Shown here: one piece after another, positions 7,615-14,585 of the stretch
Numbering within the stretch: the stretch's first letter is position 1
Layout of the letters: each line of letters starts with the position of its first letter
Origin: JBBKXP01 sp038251315
GTDB taxonomy: Bacteria; Pseudomonadota; Alphaproteobacteria; Rhodobacterales; Rhodobacteraceae
Assembly (NCBI GenBank): GCA_038251315.1
Contig: JBBSBK010000091.1
Span: 1-15,566 of the forward strand
Direction of reading: 5' to 3'
DNA: 15,566 nt
Made by a program: the position numbers and the translations under genes
Notes under the pieces: model-generated
What the model saw: only the letters and a program-made list of their open reading frames with translations
What the model was told of the DNA's origin: nothing
Database searches by the model: none

Positions 7615-9522
7615 TCAGCGGCCACGCTTCTTGTCATCGTCCAGATCCTCGAAATCGGCGTCAAGGATGTCGTCCTCCTGGTCGGCAGCGCGCGGTTCCG
7701 CGTCGTCACCTTCGGACTGGCTCGACTTGTAGATCGCCTCGCCCAGTTTCATCGCCGCTTCGGTGACGTTCTGGATGCCGGATTTGATCTTGCCGGGGTT
7801 GTCGCCCTCAAGGTCGTCCTTGAGCGCCGCAATCGCCAGTTCGATTGCCTCGATCGTGGTCGGATCGACCTTGTCGGCATGCTCTTCCATCGACTTTTCG
7901 GTCGAATGGATCAGCCCTTCGGCCTGATTCTTGGCTTCGACCAGTTCGCGCCGGGCCTTGTCGGATTCGGCGTTTTCCTCGGCGTCCTTGACCATCTTTT
8001 CGATGTCTTCGTCCGATAGACCGCCACTTGCCTGAATGGTGATCTTTTGCTCTTTGCCGGTGCCCTTGTCCTTGGCGCTGACCGACACGATGCCGTTGGC
8101 GTCGATGTCGAACGTCACCTCGATCTGGGGCATGCCGCGCGGCGCGGGCGGGATCGATTCAAGGTTGAACTGGCCGAGCATCTTGTTGTCCTGGGCCATT
8201 TCGCGTTCGCCCTGGAACACGCGGATCGTCACGGCGTTCTGGTTATCCTCAGCGGTTGAGAACACCTGCGACTTTTTCGTCGGGATCGTCGTGTTACGGT
8301 CGATCAGCCGGGTGAACACGCCGCCCAGCGTTTCGATTCCCAGCGACAGCGGGGTCACGTCGAGCAGGACAACGTCCTTGACGTCGCCTTGCAGCACGCC
8401 GGCCTGAATCGCGGCACCCAGTGCCACAACCTCGTCCGGGTTCACACCCTTGTGGGGTTCCTTGCCAAAGAATTTGGTCACTTCCTCGACCACTTTGGGC
8501 ATCCGGGTCATGCCGCCGACCAACACGACCTCGTCGATGTCGCCCGTCGACAGCCCGGCGTCTTTCAACGCGGCCTGACAGGGTTTCATCGACGCCTTGA
8601 TCAGATCGCCGACAAGGCTTTCCAGCTTGGCGCGGGTCAGTTTCATCACAAGGTGCAGCGGCTGGCCGTTGCCACCCATCGAGATGAACGGCTGGTTGAT
8701 TTCGGTCGAGGTGGATGATGACAGCTCGATCTTGGCCTTTTCGGCGGCTTCCTTAAGCCGCTGCAGCGCCATCTTGTCTTTGGTCAGGTCGGCGCCGTGT
8801 TCCTTTTTGAACTCGTCCGCCAGATAGTTGACGATGCGCATGTCGAAATCTTCGCCACCAAGGAACGTGTCGCCGTTGGTCGATTTGACCTCGAACAGGC
8901 CGTCGTCAATCTCGAGGATGGTCACGTCGAACGTGCCGCCACCAAGGTCATAGACCGCGATTGTCTTGGTCTCTTTCTTGTCCAGACCATAGGCCAATGC
9001 GGCGGCGGTCGGTTCGTTGATGATGCGCAGCACCTCAAGGCCGGCGATCTTGCCCGCGTCCTTGGTCGCCTGACGCTGGGCGTCGTTGAAATAGGCGGGC
9101 ACGGTGATGACGGCCTGCGTCACTTCTTCACCAAGATAACTTTCGGCGGTTTCCTTCATCTTTTGCAGAATCACGGCGCTGATCTGGCTGGGCGAGTATT
9201 TTTCGCCACGGCTTTCGACCCATGCGTCGCCGTTGCCGCCATCGACGATGGTAAAGGGAACAAGTTTCTTGTCCTTGGTCACTTCGGCATCGGTGACGCG
9301 GCGGCCGATCAAGCGTTTCACGGCAAAGATGGTGTTTTCAGGGTTGGTCACGGCCTGCCGTTTGGCGGCCTGTCCGACCAGCCGTTCGTTGTCGGTAAAG
9401 GCAACGATGGACGGGGTGGTGCGCGCGCCTTCGGCGTTTTCGATGACGCGGGGTTTGCTGCCATCCATGATGGCAACGCAGGAGTTGGTGGTTCCGAGGT
9501 CGATTCCGATGACTTTAGCCAT
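7615..9522 (-). CDS. dnaK: Molecular chaperone DnaK (Hsp70)
   Basis: This 635-residue Hsp70 binds unfolded segments under ATP control and works with DnaJ and GrpE. Nucleotide-binding motifs are IDLGTTNS (7-14), VPAYFND (141-147) and DLGGGTFDV (192-200), with GGMTRMPKV near 336-344. The interdomain linker VVLLDVTPLSLG is at 384-395, followed by the substrate-binding domain and an acidic tail ending in DADFEDLDDDKKRGR. The start is the ATG at 9522 (MAKVIGIDLG); an in-frame TTG two codons upstream is less likely. A GGGA about 8 bases upstream is a modest ribosome binding site. A sigma-32-like promoter lies at 9634-9662, giving a leader of about 105 bases with a strong hairpin. dnaJ and radC follow on the same strand. 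grpE and hrcA are not in the window. Confidence 0.98.
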   Translation of the reverse strand: MAKVIGIDLGTTNSCVAIMDGSKPRVIENAEGARTTPSIVAFTDNERLVGQAAKRQAVTNPENTIFAVKRLIGRRVTDAEVTKDKKLVPFTIVDGGNGDAWVESRGEKYSPSQISAVILQKMKETAESYLGEEVTQAVITVPAYFNDAQRQATKDAGKIAGLEVLRIINEPTAAALAYGLDKKETKTIAVYDLGGGTFDVTILEIDDGLFEVKSTNGDTFLGGEDFDMRIVNYLADEFKKEHGADLTKDKMALQRLKEAAEKAKIELSSSTSTEINQPFISMGGNGQPLHLVMKLTRAKLESLVGDLIKASMKPCQAALKDAGLSTGDIDEVVLVGGMTRMPKVVEEVTKFFGKEPHKGVNPDEVVALGAAIQAGVLQGDVKDVVLLDVTPLSLGIETLGGVFTRLIDRNTTIPTKKSQVFSTAEDNQNAVTIRVFQGEREMAQDNKMLGQFNLESIPPAPRGMPQIEVTFDIDANGIVSVSAKDKGTGKEQKITIQASGGLSDEDIEKMVKDAEENAESDKARRELVEAKNQAEGLIHSTEKSMEEHADKVDPTTIEAIELAIAALKDDLEGDNPGKIKSGIQNVTEAAMKLGEAIYKSSQSEGDDAEPRAADQEDDILDADFEDLDDDKKRGR

Positions 9523-9596
9523 TTTCAAATCCCATGCTTGAGGCGGTTTGAGCGGTGCAGGCCCGTTGCGGCACCCGCGCCCATGTTGGTGGTGAA

Positions 9597-9622
9597 CGAC
9601 AGGGCATCATATGTCCCTGTCG
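9597..9622 (-). promoter_or_regulatory. Perfect hairpin/palindrome at the predicted 5' end of the dnaK mRNA
   Basis: CGACAGGG (9597-9604) and CCCTGTCG (9615-9622) form a perfect 8-base stem around a 10-base loop; two G-U pairs could lengthen it. It starts about 12 bases downstream of the dnaK -10, so it would begin almost at the transcript's 5' end. The spacing resembles a repressor palindrome such as CIRCE (arms around 9 bases), but the sequence is not CIRCE (TTAGCACTC/GAGTGCTAA). Either an operator or a 5' stabilising or sensing hairpin is possible. Confidence 0.5.
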
Positions 9623-9633
9623 CCGATACGGCT

Positions 9634-9662
9634 ATATAGGGGTCCGATTTCGGGGCTGCAAC
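9634..9662 (-). promoter_or_regulatory. Candidate heat-shock (sigma-32) promoter of dnaK
   Basis: On the minus strand GTTGCA (9662-9657) is followed after 16 bases by CCTATAT (9640-9634). The second element matches the alphaproteobacterial sigma-32 -10 pattern CYTATNT exactly and is preceded by further Cs, as in the E. coli CCCCAT form. The -35 element matches CTTGAA in four of six bases. Transcription would start near 9627. The rest of 9523-9755 shows no gene and no clear terminator for the permease gene that ends at 9756. Confidence 0.6.
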
Positions 9663-9755
9663 GGGTGCAGGGGACGGGAAGGGCGCAAAAATGCGGGTTT
9701 CTCGGCTTTAACGGCTGAATCACGCGCGCACGACGATCTGAGTTCCGTCAATGCA

Positions 9756-10577
9756 TCAGTGTCCCGCGCTCCAACTGAGCGAGACGTTACGGCGGGTAAA
9801 AAATTCGGCCATCATGCCGATCAGGATCAGGACCAGCGAAAGGATCAGCGGATAGGCGACCGAACTGTAATGCGGGTTGTAGTTGATGAACACATCGCCA
9901 CGGATCTGATCGATGCAATGAAACAGGGGATTCCAGTCGAACATCACCAGCATGAAACCGGGCAGCGTGTTGGCGACGAACATCTTGCCCGAAGCGATCA
10001 TGTTGGCCCGCGCATAGATCGACTGTGCGACACGGGTGAATTCCGGGAACCAGGGTTTCAGCGACAGGAATACGATCCCGACGGCGACGCCAGAAAACCA
10101 CGCGAGGAGGAACATGCCCAGTGCCGGAACCGGCTTGTCGATATACACGGGGTTCAGCAGAACGTGATACAGGAACAGCACCACGAGCAGCGACAGGAAT
10201 TGCAGATACAGCGACCCCAACGCCGCCGCGGAAATGGTGATGACCGTGTTCAGCGGCGCGTGCTGCATCATTGCGGATGCCGCCCCTTCGGATTTGAAAA
10301 CCGCCCCCATCGCCTTTGTATGGGTGAGGAACAGAAAAATCCCGGTCATGATGTACAACATGAAATCGCCACGGATGGCGTTTCCCTTCAGACCCAGCAC
10401 CGCGAACATGAAATAGAACGCCGCAAGAAAGACGATGGATTGTGAAACTGCCAGCAGCAACCCGACCAGAGCGTTGCTGTGATCCTTGCGGATCTGGCGC
10501 ACGATGGAATGATAGATCAGTTCCAGCATCCCGAATGCGGTGCTGCTGGTCGTGCGATGCAATTTGCCCTGATACAT
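9756..10577 (-). CDS. ABC-2 type polysaccharide export permease (KpsM/Wzm-like)
   Basis: This 273-residue inner-membrane protein belongs to the permease family that exports capsule or O-antigen chains with an ATPase partner (KpsT/Wzt). About six hydrophobic segments are visible, roughly at 37-61, 70-92, 113-140, 150-172, 198-214 and 239-260. The C-terminal segment NPLFHCIDQIRGDVF (216-230) matches the NP...H.I..IR signature of this family. The ATG at 10577 is preferred because GGGA lies nine bases upstream; a GTG at 10607 without a ribosome binding site would add ten residues. No ATPase gene is adjacent: dnaK follows downstream and cysQ is divergent upstream. Its partner must therefore be elsewhere, unlike the usual kpsMT pair. 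Whether the cargo is capsule, O-antigen or another glycan cannot be read from this gene. Confidence 0.88.
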   Translation of the reverse strand: MYQGKLHRTTSSTAFGMLELIYHSIVRQIRKDHSNALVGLLLAVSQSIVFLAAFYFMFAVLGLKGNAIRGDFMLYIMTGIFLFLTHTKAMGAVFKSEGAASAMMQHAPLNTVITISAAALGSLYLQFLSLLVVLFLYHVLLNPVYIDKPVPALGMFLLAWFSGVAVGIVFLSLKPWFPEFTRVAQSIYARANMIASGKMFVANTLPGFMLVMFDWNPLFHCIDQIRGDVFINYNPHYSSVAYPLILSLVLILIGMMAEFFTRRNVSLSWSAGH

Positions 10578-10623
10578 CTGTCTGGTCCCGTTGCCTGCCG
10601 CCGTCACGTATCACATGAAATTC

Positions 10624-10652
10624 TTGCCGATCGCTTAGTCGCGCAGCATAAA
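10624..10652 (+). promoter_or_regulatory. Candidate promoter of the cysQ-kdsB-glycosyltransferase operon
   Basis: TTGCCG (10624-10629), a 17-base spacer and CATAAA (10647-10652) give four of six matches in each hexamer with ideal spacing. The leader would be about 60 bases. Its -10 overlaps the -10 of the opposing permease promoter. Confidence 0.4.
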
Positions 10653-10673
10653 GGTGCAGCCCACAGATTTCAA
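10645..10673 (-). promoter_or_regulatory. Candidate promoter of the polysaccharide export permease
   Basis: On the minus strand TTGAAA (10673-10668), a 17-base spacer and TATGCT (10650-10645) match the sigma-70 consensus in five and four of six bases. The leader to the ATG at 10577 would be about 60 bases. Confidence 0.5.
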
Positions 10674-10718
10674 CAAGAACGCCAAGGGGCTGGCACAGAT
10701 ATGAAGGACGCCCGAGGT

Positions 10719-11516
10719 ATGGATTTCGACAGGCTGACACAGGTCATGCGCAGTCTTGCGCTGGATGCAGGCGATGCCATCATGGCGGTCTATGCTGCCC
10801 ACGATTTCGATGTCCGCGCCAAGAGCGATGACAGCCCGGTCACTGCTGCGGACGAAGCCGCCGATGCGATCATTTCCGCCGGGTTGCGCACCGCCTTTGC
10901 GGATGTGCCGCTGGTGACCGAAGAACAGGCGGCCACCCATAGCCAAACTGTCGGCACATTCCTGATCGTCGATCCGCTGGACGGCACCAAGGAGTTCATC
11001 CAGCGGCGCGGCGACTTTACCGTCAACATTGCCTACGTCGTCGAGGGTCAGCCGGTGCGCGGCATCGTCTATGCGCCCGCCAAGGGGCGGTTGTTCTACA
11101 CCCGCGCTGATGGTCAGGCGGTCGAAGAAACGGGGGATTTCGCCCGTGATACCGTCGGCCCGACCCGTCCGATCCGTGTCGCCACCCCCGACAACGCTGC
11201 GCTGATGGTCGTCGCGTCCAAATCGCACCGCGATCAGGCAACCGACGACTATATCGCAAAATATAACGTCCGCGACATGACCAGTGCCGGATCGTCGCTC
11301 AAGTTCTGCCTTGTGGCGACGGGCGAGGCTGACCTGTATCCCCGCCTTGGCCGGACGATGGAATGGGATACCGCCGCCGGTCATGCCGTGTTGACCGGTG
11401 CGGGCGGGGCCGTGGTGCGCCATGACGATCACAGGCCACTGACCTATGGCAAGCCGGGTTTCGCCAACCCGTTCTTTATCGCCATGGCCCCTGGCGTCAC
11501 GTTGAAATCCGCCTGA
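10719..11516 (+). CDS. cysQ: 3'(2'),5'-bisphosphate nucleotidase CysQ
   Basis: CysQ removes the 3'-phosphate from PAP (adenosine 3',5'-bisphosphate), the by-product of PAPS use in sulfate assimilation and sulfotransferase reactions. The 265-residue protein has the full metal-binding set of the inositol-monophosphatase superfamily: VTEE at 66-69, DPLDGT at 85-90 and EWDTAAGHAVL at 215-225. The start at 10719 gives the normal family N-terminus (MDFDRLTQVMRSLALDAGDAI) with AAGGA ten bases upstream. An ATG at 10701, preceded by AAGGGG, would add six residues and cannot be excluded. Its stop overlaps the next gene's ATG by one base (TGATG), so the two are translationally coupled. Linkage to polysaccharide genes may mean it clears PAP from glycan sulfation or simply shares the operon; this is inference. 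Confidence 0.93.
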   Translation: MDFDRLTQVMRSLALDAGDAIMAVYAAHDFDVRAKSDDSPVTAADEAADAIISAGLRTAFADVPLVTEEQAATHSQTVGTFLIVDPLDGTKEFIQRRGDFTVNIAYVVEGQPVRGIVYAPAKGRLFYTRADGQAVEETGDFARDTVGPTRPIRVATPDNAALMVVASKSHRDQATDDYIAKYNVRDMTSAGSSLKFCLVATGEADLYPRLGRTMEWDTAAGHAVLTGAGGAVVRHDDHRPLTYGKPGFANPFFIAMAPGVTLKSA

Positions 11517-12316
11517 TGGGCACGCTGATCGTCATCCCGGCCCGCCATGCCTCGACCCGCTATCCGGGCAAACCGCTGGTCGAATTGCGCGGTGCGGGCG
11601 GCGAGATGAAAAGTCTGATCCGCCGGTCGTGGGACGCCGCGATGCAGGTGCAGGGGGTCGACCGGGTGGTGGTCGCCACTGACGACGGGCGGATCCGCGA
11701 CGCCGCGCTGGCCTTTGGTGCCGAGGTGGTGATGACGTCTATGGATTGTCAAAACGGCACCGAACGCTGTGCCGAGGCGCTGGATACCCTCGGCGGTGGT
11801 TATGACGTGGTCGTCAACCTGCAGGGCGACGCGCCGCTGACGCCGCATTGGTTCGTCGAAGACCTGATCGCGGGTCTGCGCGCAAATCCCTTGGCCGAGG
11901 TGGCGACGCCCGTGCTGCGGACCGAAGGCGCCGCGCTGAACGGTTTTCTCGAGGATCGGCGGGCCGGTCGGGTCGGCGGCACGACCGCAGTGTTCGGGGT
12001 CGACAACAATGCCCTGTATTTTTCGAAAGAGGTGATTCCCTACACCGGCAAGACCTACGGCCCGACGGAAGAAACCCCGGTGTTCCATCATGTCGGCGTC
12101 TATGCCTACAGGCCCTCGGCACTGGCCGCCTATCCGCGCTGGACGGCGGGGCCGCTGGAACGGCTGGAGGGACTCGAGCAGTTGCGTTTCCTTGAACGCG
12201 GCGTGCACGTGCTGTGCGTCGAAGTGGCGGCGCGGGGCCGACAGTTCTGGGAGCTGAACAACCCCGAAGACGTGCCGCGAATCGAAAGGATGCTGGCCGA
12301 GATGGGTGCTGCGTGA
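11516..12316 (+). CDS. kdsB: KdsB-like 3-deoxy-manno-octulosonate cytidylyltransferase (CMP-Kdo synthetase)
   Basis: The family activates Kdo with CTP to CMP-Kdo, the donor for lipid A core and for Kdo linkers of ABC-exported capsules. The 266-residue protein shows the nucleotide-binding IPARHASTRYPGKPL (7-21), VVVATDD (51-57), NGTERCAEAL (80-89), NLQGDAPLT (101-109), HHVGVYAYRP (191-200) and LERLEGLEQLRFLE (214-227). Two positions depart from the usual pattern. QGDEP is QGDAP (Ala106), and the C-terminal GVDTPEDL reads ELNNPEDV, which replaces the Asp thought to help bind the metal with Asn248. It may therefore be a paralogue acting on a related sugar. The start overlaps the cysQ stop by one base, and its own stop overlaps the GTG of the next gene by four bases, so this is a tight operon. 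Confidence 0.85.
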   Translation: MGTLIVIPARHASTRYPGKPLVELRGAGGEMKSLIRRSWDAAMQVQGVDRVVVATDDGRIRDAALAFGAEVVMTSMDCQNGTERCAEALDTLGGGYDVVVNLQGDAPLTPHWFVEDLIAGLRANPLAEVATPVLRTEGAALNGFLEDRRAGRVGGTTAVFGVDNNALYFSKEVIPYTGKTYGPTEETPVFHHVGVYAYRPSALAAYPRWTAGPLERLEGLEQLRFLERGVHVLCVEVAARGRQFWELNNPEDVPRIERMLAEMGAA

Positions 12317-13542
12317 GCGTCACGCCAGTCAGCGTCGTCATCGTCAGCCGGGGCCGTCCCGACGCATTGCGGTTATGCCTGACCGGTGTCGGGCAGCTGC
12401 TGTATCCGGCGTTTGAAATCATCGTCGTGGCTGATCCCGTCGGAGTCGTTGCCAGCGCACCCTGGACGGGCCGGATCAAGATCGTGCCGTTCGACCTGCC
12501 CAACATCTCTGCTGCCCGCAACGCCGGGATCGCGCAGGCGTCGGGCGATGTGGTTGCCTTCATCGACGACGATGCCGTGCCCGAACCGACGTGGCTGACC
12601 AACCTCGTCCCCCCCTTTGCGGACCCTGACGTTACCGCAGCGGGCGGTTTCGTACGCGGGCGCAACGGAATCACCTTCCAGTGGAAGGCACGGGATGTGC
12701 GCCCCGACGGCTCGTCGTGTCCGCTTGATCTGGATGAAACCCGACCCACCTTGCTGACCCCCCGGCCCGGTCAGGGGGTCAAGACCGAAGGGACGAACAT
12801 GGCTTTTCGGCGCGCCGCGCTGGCGGGAATTGGTGGGTTCGATCCGGTCTTTGCATTTTATTTTGACGAAACCGACCTGAATATGCGCTTGGCGGATCAA
12901 TCCGGGCTGACCGCGATCGTGCCGCTGGCGCAGGTCCATCATGGCTACGCGGCCAGCGAGAGGCGCGCCGATGACCGCGCCCCGCGCGACCTGTTCCAGA
13001 TTGGAGCGAGCCTAGCCGTCTATCTGCGCAAGCACCTGCCGGATGGTGACCACGGTGCGATCTGCCGGGTCGAGCGTGACGCCCAGCGTCGCCGCGTTCT
13101 GGCCCATATGGTGGCCGGGCGGCTGGCACCGGGCGAAGTGCGTCGTCTTTTGGCCGGGTTCGACCTTGGTTGGCAGGACGGTCGGGCGCGGTCGATTGCA
13201 CCGCTGCCGCCCCTGCCCGATGCCATGTCGGCCTTTCTGCCCTTTGCCCCTGCCGGGCCCGATCGGGGACATCTGACGCAAAGCGGCTGGCGGCTGGCGG
13301 GGCGGCGGCACCGCGAGGCGGCGAAAACGGCCGTGGCGGCGGGTCACCGGGTCAGCATTTACCTGCTTTCAATGACTGCCCGCTATCACCGCATCTGGTT
13401 TCATCCCGATGGCTATTGGCTGCATACCGGCGGGTTGTTCGGGCGCAGTAATCGGGACGATCCGCTGTGGCGGTTCTGGCGCTTCAGCGGAAGGGTCGAG
13501 CGCGAGGCGGGATTGGTGGCGCAGACGCGTGGGATCGGATAA
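12313..13542 (+). CDS. Family 2 (GT-A) glycosyltransferase with an unassigned C-terminal region
   Basis: This is a predicted cytoplasmic glycosyltransferase of 409 residues. The GT2 fold is clear: PVSVVIVSRGRP (5-16) opens the nucleotide-binding sheet, NISAARNAGIAQASGD (64-79) is typical, the metal-binding DxD is DDD at 85-87 in VAFIDDDAVP, and the acceptor side has TEGTNMAFRR (158-167) and FDETDLNMRL (184-193), where the catalytic ED-type acid is expected. After about residue 240 the protein continues for some 170 residues that I cannot place, with an Arg-rich helix region and a Trp/Tyr/His-rich end. The start is a GTG whose bases overlap the kdsB stop (GTGA), giving strict translational coupling. 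The donor and acceptor sugars cannot be read from the sequence. Confidence 0.87.
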   Translation: MSVTPVSVVIVSRGRPDALRLCLTGVGQLLYPAFEIIVVADPVGVVASAPWTGRIKIVPFDLPNISAARNAGIAQASGDVVAFIDDDAVPEPTWLTNLVPPFADPDVTAAGGFVRGRNGITFQWKARDVRPDGSSCPLDLDETRPTLLTPRPGQGVKTEGTNMAFRRAALAGIGGFDPVFAFYFDETDLNMRLADQSGLTAIVPLAQVHHGYAASERRADDRAPRDLFQIGASLAVYLRKHLPDGDHGAICRVERDAQRRRVLAHMVAGRLAPGEVRRLLAGFDLGWQDGRARSIAPLPPLPDAMSAFLPFAPAGPDRGHLTQSGWRLAGRRHREAAKTAVAAGHRVSIYLLSMTARYHRIWFHPDGYWLHTGGLFGRSNRDDPLWRFWRFSGRVEREAGLVAQTRGIG

Positions 13543-13677
13543 ACGGGATCATGAGGAAAAATGCCGCGTTTCCCCCTTTGCGTAACGGCAGTCAGCATGA
13601 AGTTGTCATGGTCAGGTGAGATAAAAATGGAAGACGTGGCGTGTACGTGGTAATCGCAACACGCAAGAGGGCATCAA
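13543..13677 (+). promoter_or_regulatory. Gap before galU with a weak promoter candidate
   Basis: No gene is visible here. A weak hairpin (GGAAA...TTTCC near 13554-13572) follows the glycosyltransferase. TTGTCA (13603-13608) with an AT-rich run at 13621-13628 could be a promoter, but the spacer is short (13-14 bases). The galU ribosome binding site GAGGG ends six bases before the ATG. Confidence 0.25.
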
Positions 13678-14571
13678 ATGAAAAACAAAGTGACCAAGGC
13701 GATCTTTCCTGTGGCAGGGCTTGGCACGCGGTTCCTGCCCGCGACCAAATCGGTTCCCAAGGAGATCATGACGCTGGTCGACCGACCGCTGATCCAATAC
13801 GCGATCGACGAGGCGCGGGCAGCAGGCATCAAGGATTTCATCTTTGTGACCTCGCGCGGGAAATCTGCGCTTGAGGATTATTTCGACACCGCGCCGGAAC
13901 TCGAGGCGGCGTTGCGCAAGGCGGGCAAGGATGAACTGCTCGAGGTACTGAAAAATACTAACATGGACAGCGGCGCCATCGCTTATATCCGCCAGCACAA
14001 GGCGCTGGGCCTCGGCCACGCGGTCTGGTGCGCTCGTCGTCTGGTCGGCAACGAACCTTTTGCGGTCATCCTGCCTGACGACGTGATCGCCGCCGAAACC
14101 CCTTGTCTGCAACAGATGGTCGAGGCTTACCGCGAAACCGGCGGTTGCATGGTTGCCGCGATGGAAGTGCCGCACGAAAAGGCATCGTCCTACGGCATGC
14201 TGGATATCAAGGACGACATGGGGTCGATGGTGTCGGTCAAGGGCATGGTCGAAAAGCCGCCCGCAGATCAGGCGCCGTCGAACCTTGCTGTAATTGGCCG
14301 ATATATCCTGACACCCAAAGTGTTACAGAACCTCAACCAGATCGAAAAAGGTGCGGGCGGCGAAGTGCAGCTGACCGACGCCATCGCGCAGGAAATTCAG
14401 AAGGGCCGGGATGTTTACGGATTCCGTTTCCGAGGTCAGCGCTTCGATTGCGGATCAAAGGCGGGGTTTTTGCAGGCGACCGTGGCTTTTGGCCTTGCCC
14501 GCCCCGAACTGCGGGCCGAATTCGCCCAGTTTCTGGATGAAATGGTCTCGCTGCCCAAAGCCGCACAGTAG
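13678..14571 (+). CDS. galU: UTP-glucose-1-phosphate uridylyltransferase GalU
   Basis: GalU makes UDP-glucose from UTP and glucose-1-phosphate, the precursor for UDP-galactose, UDP-glucuronate and many surface glycans. The 297-residue length is standard. The N-terminal nucleotide-binding signature GLGTRFLPATKSVPKE lies at 14-29, IRQHKALGLGHAV at 104-116 and ILPDDV at 131-136; the YGMLD, VEKP and GGEVQLTDAI segments also match the family. The ATG at 13678 has GAGGG six bases upstream. The gene lies 135 bases after the glycosyltransferase on the same strand and 14 bases before the next one, so it probably heads or continues the polysaccharide transcript. Nothing in it departs from the family. 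Confidence 0.96.
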   Translation: MKNKVTKAIFPVAGLGTRFLPATKSVPKEIMTLVDRPLIQYAIDEARAAGIKDFIFVTSRGKSALEDYFDTAPELEAALRKAGKDELLEVLKNTNMDSGAIAYIRQHKALGLGHAVWCARRLVGNEPFAVILPDDVIAAETPCLQQMVEAYRETGGCMVAAMEVPHEKASSYGMLDIKDDMGSMVSVKGMVEKPPADQAPSNLAVIGRYILTPKVLQNLNQIEKGAGGEVQLTDAIAQEIQKGRDVYGFRFRGQRFDCGSKAGFLQATVAFGLARPELRAEFAQFLDEMVSLPKAAQ

Positions 14572-14585
14572 CTCAGCAACGCCCG

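Noticed and set aside
6434..7732. Plus-strand open frame of 432 residues opposite dnaJ and the end of dnaK
   Set aside because: It crosses two secure genes on the other strand and has composition typical of a reverse-complement shadow.
8797..9639. Plus-strand open frame of 280 residues opposite dnaK
   Set aside because: Long antisense frames opposite dnaK are a well-known consequence of its codon use. There is no ribosome binding site or recognisable domain.
9675..9706. Terminator for the permease gene before the dnaK promoter
   Set aside because: Only a 4-base stem (CGCA/TGCG) around a T run is visible, too weak to support termination.
9555..10445. Plus-strand open frame of 296 residues opposite the permease gene
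   Set aside because: The permease has clear membrane segments and a family signature. The opposing frame is a charged, low-hydrophobicity mirror with no motif.
10479..10718. Upstream extension of the cysQ frame by 80 residues
   Set aside because: It overlaps the divergent permease gene and both promoter candidates. The conserved CysQ N-terminus begins at 10719.
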